This document shows, one piece after another, positions 5,851 to 11,240 of a stretch of DNA of 11,240 bases. Each line of letters starts with the position of its first letter. Within the stretch, counting starts at the first letter, position 1. Position numbers and translations under genes: made by a program. Under the pieces are notes generated by a model. That model made no database searches, was not told the DNA's origin, and worked only from the letters and a program-made list of their open reading frames with translations. The stretch lies in NCBI GenBank assembly GCA_947303535.1, contig CAMYYQ010000013.1, positions 1-11,240 on the forward strand, in the 5' to 3' direction. The stretch comes from an uncultured Ruminococcus sp. (GTDB lineage: Bacteria; Bacillota_A; Clostridia; Oscillospirales; Ruminococcaceae).

Positions 5851-8800
5851 TTACTGAATATCAGCAACGTCTTCCTGGAAATCCACCTGTTCCATTTTAA
5901 GGAGCTTGGATATTCCGTCCTCCTGCATGGTAACACCGTAAAGTACATTTGCTTCTTCCATAGCGCTTCTTCTGTGAGTAACGAGGACGAACTGCGTTGT
6001 ATCCGTGAATTTTTTCAGATACTGTGCATATTTCCTTACGTTTACTTCATCAAGAGCAGCGTCGATCTCATCGAGTATACAGAATGGCGCAGGTCTGAGT
6101 TTCAGGATAGCAAAATAAATAGCTATGGCAACAAAGGACTGCTCTCCACCCGAAAGTGAGATAAGGTTCTTGATGACCTTTCCCGGAGGAGCCACGCTTA
6201 TCTCGATACCCGATTCAAGTACATTTTCGGGATCGGTAAGTATCAGCTCTGCCTTTCCGCCGCCGAAAAGCTCTACAAATATGCTCTTGAAGTTTGAATT
6301 TATTATAGCAAAGCTCTCCGAGAATATCCTGCACATTTCAGAAGTAAGGTCTGTGATTATCTTTTCAAGCTCTGCCTTCGATTTCTGGACATCTGCTATC
6401 TGCTCCGACATAAAGCGGTAACGCTCGGATACTTCCTTATACTCCTCGATAGCGTCAACGTTGACGCTTCCGAGAGCGCGTATCTTGTTCTTTATGGTAG
6501 TAAGCTCTGCCTGCGCAGCTATCATGTCATCAATTTTCTCAGCCATAGCAACAGCCTCGGAACGTGTGAGCTCGTAGACTTCCATGAGCTGCCTTATGAT
6601 ATTATCCGTATCACGGCAAACTGTCTCACGGCGTTCTTCAAGTCTTGTAATCTCAGCCGACAGCTTTTCCTTGGAGTCGTTTATGGCTTTCAGACCGTTC
6701 TGCATCTCGTTTACAAGTCTGTTCTGCTCGGTATGAGTTGCATGACAGCGTTGTATCTCTGCATTGTAAGATGCTGTATTGTCCTTGAAATCAACAAGCT
6801 TCTGTTTAAGCTCTTCTATTTCAGAATTCTTCTGACCGATAAGCTCCTGCTGTCTGAATATCTCCTCTTCATACTGATGAGTACCGTATTTCAGTTCTTC
6901 AGCACGTCTGTCGATACGTGTTATCTCAAGCTCCTGAGCCTGAACGTCCTTTGCAAGCTCCATGCCCCTGATCTTGAGCTGTGAGAGCTTGTCGGAAAGC
7001 TCTGCTCTCTGCAATCTCAGCTTTTCGCGTATATCCTGTCCCTGAGCGAGCTTTTCTTCAGCGATGCGTATCTCCTCATCGGTGTCGGCAAGTCCCTTTT
7101 CAGAGTCCTCGATGTTCTGCTTTGCAGCTTCTATCTTCAGCTCTGTTTCAGCCTTTAGCTTCTCGGAGTTTTCAGACTGTGCGCGGAACTGCTCTTCAAG
7201 TGAAGCAAGGCTGTTCAGCTCTGCTTCAAGGCGAACTCTCTCCGCCTCGCAGTTTGTCTGGTCCTCCTTGGCTGCCTCCGTATCAAATCTCAGCTTTTCG
7301 GACTCCGCACGGAGCTTCTCAGCCTTTTCACGCAGTACATCACGCTCGGATTCGAGCTTTGCTATCTCCGCATCAAGTGTATCTATCTCGTTTTTACGGG
7401 TAATGATACCGCCCGAACGCTGTGCGGAACCACCTGTGAACGAACCGCCTGCATTGATGACCTGTCCGTCAAGAGTTACTATCCTGAACTTATAGCCGTA
7501 CTTCTTGGCGATAAGTGTAGCTGTGTCGATATCCTCGGCAATTACTATACGTCCCAGCAGGGAAGCTATGATGCCGCTGAATTTCGGATCGTACTTTACT
7601 ATCCTGTTGGCGTTTGCAACAAAGCCCTCGCAGTTTTCAAGTCCTTGCTCCTTGAGTTCATAGCCCTTTACAGAGGTTATGGGCAGGAATGTTGCACGGC
7701 CTGCTTTCTGCTCTTTAAGGAAGCGTATGCAGCGTTTGGCGATATCTTCGTTTTCAACGATGATATTCTGCATAGCACCGCCCAGTGCTGTTTCAACAGC
7801 CACTGCGTACTCGGGCTCAACGCTTATATTCTGTGCAACAGTGCCGAAGATACCGCCGATACGTCCCTGCTTTGAAGCTTTAAGCACCTGCTTGACGCTT
7901 CCTGCAAAGCCCTCCATATTGTTTTCAAGATCGGTAAGTATCTTGCGTCTCTGCTGTTTATCTTTAAGTTCATAGAGTGCGCGTTCAAAGTCGTTTTTCG
8001 CCTGCTCGAAGCCCTCTCTGCGCGACTTGTAAAGCCTTTCAAGTCCGCTGAGCCTGTTGCGTATCTCCTCGGCTTTTGCCTTGTTCTTTTCAGCTTCTGC
8101 CTTTACGCTTTCGGTCTGCGCTTCGTACTCTCTCAGCTTCTGACCAAGATCGCCGCTGCTCTCACGGAGCTCCGCAAGCCTTGCAGTCTGCTCGGCAATA
8201 GTCTGCTTTGAGGACTCTATTGCGAAACGGTATTCGCTCTGCCTGATGTAGAGTCCGTTTATCTCGCTGCCTGCCTTGTCAACGGAATCACCCAGCTTTG
8301 AGCTTTCGCTCTCAGCCCTGCGGAAGCTTTCCTCGGCTTCCTTTATCTCCTCTTCCATTGTCTTTCTCTGAGCTTCAAGCTCAGCAAGCTTTTCAGCAGC
8401 TGCCTTACGCTCATTTTCAAGAGCTTTCTTGGCTTCCTCGGCGTTGTCTATATTCTTCTGAGCAGCCTCAACTGCTTCATTACAGTGCTTTATATCATTT
8501 TCGAGAACAGCTATGCCAGACTTCATTTCCGAAGCAGTCTGCTCCTCTTCAAGCATTTTGCGGCGGAGCTCATCGGCGCGCATGGTGCTTTCCTGCATCT
8601 TGCGTATGCCGTCGGCTATTTTCTGCTCCTCGCGCTGAATGTCGTTTTCAACGTTCTCGTACTCGTTCTTGCTGACGAGTATCTTGCTTTCCAGTTCGTC
8701 AAGCTTTACCTTCATCTCGTCCAGCTTTGTCACCCAGACGGATATTTCCAGTTTTTTGCGCTCTTCTGCAAGCTTTATGAACTTCTCTGCCTTCTGTGAC

Positions 8801-9423
8801 TGTATACGCAGCGGCTCGACTCTTCCTTCAAGCTCGGTGAGTATATCTGTCAGACGAAGCAGGTTTTCCTGTGAGGCTGTAAGCTTTCTCTCAGCCTCCA
8901 GCTTTTTGTATCTGAACTTTGAGATACCTGCCGCTTCTTCAAAAATATCACGGCGTTCAGAGCTTTTTGCACCTACTATCTCGGCAATTCGTCCCTGTCC
9001 GATTATAGAGTAGCCGTCGCGTCCGAGACCTGTATCCATGAAAAGCTCGTTTATGTCCTTCAATCGGCAGGACTTTCCGTTGATAAGGTACTCGCTCTCA
9101 CCGCTTCGGTAAAGCTTACGTGTTACCGCAACTTCATCACCGATATCGGGGAGAGTATTGTCGGAATTGTCTATATTCAGCGAAACTGCGGCAAATCCCA
9201 TAGGCTTTCGCGCAACAGTACCAGAGAAGATTACATCTTCCATTTTGTTTCCGCGGAGAGTCTTTGTGGACTGTTCACCAAGTACCCAACGCACAGAGTC
9301 ACCGATATTGCTCTTGCCGCTTCCGTTAGGTCCGACAACTGCGGTAAGTCCCTTGTCAAAGGTAAGGCTTATCTTGTCAGGAAAGGACTTAAAGCCCTGT
9401 ATTTCAAGTGATTTCAGGTACAT
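5851..9423 (-). CDS. smc: Chromosome partition/condensation protein SMC
   Basis: The 1190 residues match the usual bacterial SMC length (about 1190), and the frame is intact. Walker A is GPNGSGKSN at 31-39 and the Q-loop region is IIGQGR at 141-146. Two long coiled-coil arms rich in E, K, A and Q flank a hinge at about 505-675, which contains the glycine-rich GGSFTGGS at 659-666. The C-terminal half of the ATPase head has the signature LSGGEQ at 1090-1095 and Walker B CILDEIDAALDE with D1118 and E1119. SMC dimers with ScpA and ScpB load at ParB sites and fold the chromosome for segregation. scpA and scpB are not in this window. The ATG follows the radical SAM stop by 4 bases, with GGTGA just upstream. 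The downstream neighbour is ftsY, the usual Firmicutes order. Confidence 0.98.
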   Translation of the reverse strand: MYLKSLEIQGFKSFPDKISLTFDKGLTAVVGPNGSGKSNIGDSVRWVLGEQSTKTLRGNKMEDVIFSGTVARKPMGFAAVSLNIDNSDNTLPDIGDEVAVTRKLYRSGESEYLINGKSCRLKDINELFMDTGLGRDGYSIIGQGRIAEIVGAKSSERRDIFEEAAGISKFRYKKLEAERKLTASQENLLRLTDILTELEGRVEPLRIQSQKAEKFIKLAEERKKLEISVWVTKLDEMKVKLDELESKILVSKNEYENVENDIQREEQKIADGIRKMQESTMRADELRRKMLEEEQTASEMKSGIAVLENDIKHCNEAVEAAQKNIDNAEEAKKALENERKAAAEKLAELEAQRKTMEEEIKEAEESFRRAESESSKLGDSVDKAGSEINGLYIRQSEYRFAIESSKQTIAEQTARLAELRESSGDLGQKLREYEAQTESVKAEAEKNKAKAEEIRNRLSGLERLYKSRREGFEQAKNDFERALYELKDKQQRRKILTDLENNMEGFAGSVKQVLKASKQGRIGGIFGTVAQNISVEPEYAVAVETALGGAMQNIIVENEDIAKRCIRFLKEQKAGRATFLPITSVKGYELKEQGLENCEGFVANANRIVKYDPKFSGIIASLLGRIVIAEDIDTATLIAKKYGYKFRIVTLDGQVINAGGSFTGGSAQRSGGIITRKNEIDTLDAEIAKLESERDVLREKAEKLRAESEKLRFDTEAAKEDQTNCEAERVRLEAELNSLASLEEQFRAQSENSEKLKAETELKIEAAKQNIEDSEKGLADTDEEIRIAEEKLAQGQDIREKLRLQRAELSDKLSQLKIRGMELAKDVQAQELEITRIDRRAEELKYGTHQYEEEIFRQQELIGQKNSEIEELKQKLVDFKDNTASYNAEIQRCHATHTEQNRLVNEMQNGLKAINDSKEKLSAEITRLEERRETVCRDTDNIIRQLMEVYELTRSEAVAMAEKIDDMIAAQAELTTIKNKIRALGSVNVDAIEEYKEVSERYRFMSEQIADVQKSKAELEKIITDLTSEMCRIFSESFAIINSNFKSIFVELFGGGKAELILTDPENVLESGIEISVAPPGKVIKNLISLSGGEQSFVAIAIYFAILKLRPAPFCILDEIDAALDEVNVRKYAQYLKKFTDTTQFVLVTHRRSAMEEANVLYGVTMQEDGISKLLKMEQVDFQEDVADIQ

Positions 9424-9427
9424 TCAT

Positions 9428-10411
9428 TCACCGCCGTTCGATAATTTCTGTTTTGTCATTGGCTGAAGGAACTATCTTCACCTCCACGCCCTTTGACTTC
9501 ATATATGTAATATTGCTTTTTTTATGTCCTACCGCCTTGCTTATATCCCTTGCAGGCACGGCGATACGGATATATACGCAGTTTTCTGCGAATCCTTCTA
9601 TCTTTTTAAGGTATATCCTGCTCTCGCACAGTTCGCGGAAAGCAGGGTGATAATAGCCTGCCACCATGTCATGCTCCACAAATTCGGAAGCATGAAGTCC
9701 GCATTTTATTACCCTTATGCCATTATTTTCAAACTTTTCAAGCATTTCCGCACACAGCCCTACCATATCATCAAGTGGCATCATTCTGTACTCGCCCCTG
9801 CGATAATACTCCGCAAGCTTAGTGCCGTCAAGGACTACCACAGGGTATATCCTGACAGTATCGGGACGAATGCCGATTATTGCATCTGCTGTGGCGATAT
9901 CGCTCTCACGGGAGCTTTTATACAGTCCTGTCATCATCTGCAAGCCCAACTCAAATCCGTAAGCCTTTATAAGCCTGCTTGCTTCCGCAACGTCCTGCGC
10001 ACTGTGTCCGCGCTCGTTTGCTTCAAGGACAGTATCGTCCATTGACTGCGCTCCAAGCTCTATTGCTGTCACACCATACTTTTTCAGTATCTCAAGCACC
10101 TCATCACTGATACAGTCGGGGCGGGTAGAACAGCGTATGCCGCTGAATTTTCCCTCGCCTACGAACTCAGATGCAGCCATGAGAAGCTCAATCATATAAT
10201 CACGGGGAACAGCTGTAAAGCTGCCGCCGAAAAAAGCTATCTCCGTATTCTCGGGTTCTCTTACCTCGCTGAGTGCCTTAGAGCATATCGCCTTGACTTC
10301 ATTTCCGTCGGGAGCGTGCTGTGCGCCGCTTATGGTGCGCTGATCGCAGAAGCTGCACTGATGAAGACAGCCTATATGCGGTATAAAAACGGATATGTTA
10401 CTGTGCTTCAT
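9428..10411 (-). CDS. Elp3-like radical SAM protein
   Basis: A 327-residue radical SAM protein. The [4Fe-4S] site is C15-x3-C19-x2-C22 (GCLHQCSFC), followed by DQRTISG, the FGGSFT glycine-rich strand at 61-66 and the IELGAQSMDD and LGLQMMTGLY barrel strands typical of the Elp3/COG1243 group. No GNAT acetyltransferase domain follows. Instead the last 43 residues contain a KH-like segment with GHKKSN at 295-300. The ATG at 10411 is chosen because MKHSNISVFIPHIGC matches the usual start of the family. A TTG at 10444 would add 11 residues from inside rnc. The start lies inside the rnc end (14-base overlap) and the stop is 4 bases before smc, so it is probably co-transcribed with both. Relatives are common beside rnc and smc in Clostridia, as I recall. 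The substrate is unknown to me; RNA modification is an inference from the Elp3 likeness and the KH-like tail. Confidence 0.85.
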   Translation of the reverse strand: MKHSNISVFIPHIGCLHQCSFCDQRTISGAQHAPDGNEVKAICSKALSEVREPENTEIAFFGGSFTAVPRDYMIELLMAASEFVGEGKFSGIRCSTRPDCISDEVLEILKKYGVTAIELGAQSMDDTVLEANERGHSAQDVAEASRLIKAYGFELGLQMMTGLYKSSRESDIATADAIIGIRPDTVRIYPVVVLDGTKLAEYYRRGEYRMMPLDDMVGLCAEMLEKFENNGIRVIKCGLHASEFVEHDMVAGYYHPAFRELCESRIYLKKIEGFAENCVYIRIAVPARDISKAVGHKKSNITYMKSKGVEVKIVPSANDKTEIIERR

Positions 10412-11077
10412 AGCCCATAAGTTCGAGAGCTTCCTTTGCTGCAAGCTGCTCGGCTTCCTTTTTGCTCTTGCCCTTTCCCTTGCCTATGACCTGATCGTTA
10501 AGGCATACCTCAACTACAAAACGCTTGTTGTGGTCGGGACCTTCCTCGCCGATAAGTACATATTCCACCTTTTCCTCGGGGTTTTTCTGGACTATTTCCT
10601 GCAAAACCGTTTTGAAATCGTTGAAAACAGGCTTCTTTGCATGACGTATATCCTTTGGCATGAAGCGAAGTATGTGCTTCGCCGCAGGCTCCATGCCGCC
10701 GTCAAGGTATATAGCAGCAATAACTGCTTCAAAAGCGTCTGCAAGTATGGAAGGACGCTCTCTGCCGCCTGTATTCTCCTCGCCCTTGCCAAGACGGAGA
10801 AAAGTACCCAGTTCTATCTGCTGTGCAAATATATGGAGAGACTTTTCACATACAAGTGAAGCTCTCATTTTTGTAAGCTCGCCCTCTGCAACATTGAGGT
10901 TCTTGTAAAGGAAATCCGATACAACGATAGAAAGTACGCTGTCACCGAGAAATTCAAGTCTCTCATTGCTGCCGCTGGGCATCTTCTTTTCTGTTATGTG
11001 ATATTGTTTATTTTCATTATCTGTATGTTTTTGAATTTATATCCTAATATTTCCTCAAATCTTTCTAAATTTTCCAT
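10398..11077 (-). pseudogene. rnc: Ribonuclease III, interrupted near the N-terminus by an out-of-frame deletion
   Basis: RNase III cleaves double-stranded RNA in rRNA and mRNA processing. The start at 11077 reads MENLERFEEILGYKFKNIQ, a normal RNase III N-terminus, then leaves frame and stops at 10994-10996. Just past the junction near 11019-11020 another frame reads NENKQYHITEKKMPSGSNER and continues to 10398. That part has the signature NERLEFLGDS, with acidic catalytic positions E7, E10 and D14 counted from the Met at 10982. It also has LADAFEAVIAAIYLDGG with D82 and E85, and a C-terminal double-stranded RNA-binding domain at about 120-190. What is missing is the L-x-x-ALTHSSYA segment, about 12 codons, with only 2 bases in its place, so roughly 34 bases are lost. 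If used, the ATG at 10982 would give a 194-residue protein without the first helices. The gene overlaps the next one by 14 bases. The identity is certain; whether the lesion is genuine is not. Confidence 0.85.
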
Positions 11078-11081
11078 GATA

Positions 11082-11240
11082 TCACTCCTCGTCCGCAGAA
11101 GCTGTACGAGCTACATAGCTCTCTATGACTCCTGCGACATCGCCCTCGACACAACGCTTTGCCTGTCTAACTGCATTGAAAAACGCTGTACCGTCAGAGC
11201 TTCCGTGTGCTTTTATTACGGGCTTCTTCACACCTAAAAG
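11082..11240 (-). CDS. plsX: Phosphate acyltransferase PlsX, C-terminal end (partial)
   Basis: Only the last 52 residues are present; the gene enters from the right edge. The frame reads LLGVKKPVIKAHGSSDGTAF and ends ARTASADEE before TGA. The KKPVIKAHGSSD stretch followed by an (A/F)xNAxRQA helix is the characteristic C-terminal end of PlsX, the peripheral membrane enzyme that converts acyl-ACP and phosphate to acyl-phosphate, the donor for PlsY in phosphatidic acid synthesis. It is the most upstream gene seen of the minus-strand cluster. Its stop lies 4 bases before the rnc start, and its last codons (GAC GAG GAG) supply the rnc ribosome binding site, so the two genes are probably coupled. 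In many Firmicutes acpP lies between plsX and rnc; here it does not. The match is short but specific. Confidence 0.9.
   Translation of the reverse strand, partial: LLGVKKPVIKAHGSSDGTAFFNAVRQAKRCVEGDVAGVIESYVARTASADEE
11085..11090 (-). promoter_or_regulatory. Ribosome binding site that fixes the rnc start
   Basis: GAGGAG lies 7 bases before the ATG at 11077 and is formed by the last two sense codons and the stop of plsX. This good site argues that RNase III starts at 11077. The internal ATG at 10982 has only a purine run touching it, with no spacing. Confidence 0.7.

Noticed and set aside
230..9650. Many plus-strand open frames, some of 100-170 residues
   Set aside because: All lie opposite well-supported minus-strand genes, none shows a recognisable domain, and Ser/Leu/Cys-rich or Phe-rich content is what antisense readings of acidic and coiled-coil genes give.
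10412..10444. Radical SAM protein starting at the TTG at 10444
   Set aside because: It would add 11 residues from inside rnc, unlike the family N-terminus; MKHSNISVFIPHIGC from 10411 fits.
10997..11238. A 79-residue plus-strand frame across the plsX-rnc junction
   Set aside because: It overlaps the clear plsX end and the rnc start on the other strand and resembles nothing known to me.

Overview
The window is an almost unbroken, single-direction housekeeping cluster on the minus strand. From right to left the order is: end of plsX, rnc (disrupted), an Elp3-like radical SAM protein, smc, ftsY, rdgB, a YhbY-type RNA-binding protein, a flavodoxin-family reductase, a 114-residue conserved protein, nadD, yqeK (disrupted, apparently one continuous frame with nadD) and an LCP cell-wall enzyme that runs off the left edge. 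The plsX-rnc-smc-ftsY and yhbY-nadD-yqeK-LCP orders, strong GGAGG ribosome binding sites and moderate GC content point to a Gram-positive of class Clostridia. A Ruminococcus-like member of the Oscillospiraceae is my best guess; that is inference from gene order and protein style, not a database result.

Layout. 11240-10398 carries fatty acid/phospholipid initiation (PlsX) followed 4 bases later by RNase III, with no acpP between them. 10411-5851 holds the radical SAM protein and SMC. After a 59-base AT-rich spacer come FtsY (5791-4403), RdgB and YhbY, which overlap or abut and look translationally coupled. 3522-2469 holds two genes that I do not recall as regular members of this cluster. 2443-1225 is NAD synthesis (NadD) plus the HD-domain Ap4A hydrolase YqeK, and 1228-1 is the LCP protein. 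No stretch longer than 300 bases lacks a gene. I see no RNA gene, CRISPR array, insertion sequence or convincing terminator. The cluster joins protein export (FtsY), chromosome organisation (SMC), RNA processing (RNase III, YhbY, radical SAM), nucleotide hygiene (RdgB, YqeK), NAD synthesis and wall polymer attachment.

Two things stand out. First, FtsY has its acidic region and a basic amphipathic [14 protein letters not shown] element at the C-terminus, after the NG GTPase. E. coli has the same kinds of element at the N-terminus, so this looks like a positional swap of the A domain. Second, four reading-frame lesions sit in otherwise well conserved genes: a deletion of about 34 bases in rnc, one base missing in an A7 run at the end of nadD, one missing in an A4 run in yqeK, and one extra A near the end of the LCP gene. 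Restoring the two bases in nadD-yqeK gives a single uninterrupted 406-residue NadD-YqeK fusion. The 3.57 kb smc frame is intact. The lesions could be homopolymer or assembly errors, real mutations or, for the nadD A7 run only, a frameshift or slippage site. The sequence alone cannot decide.
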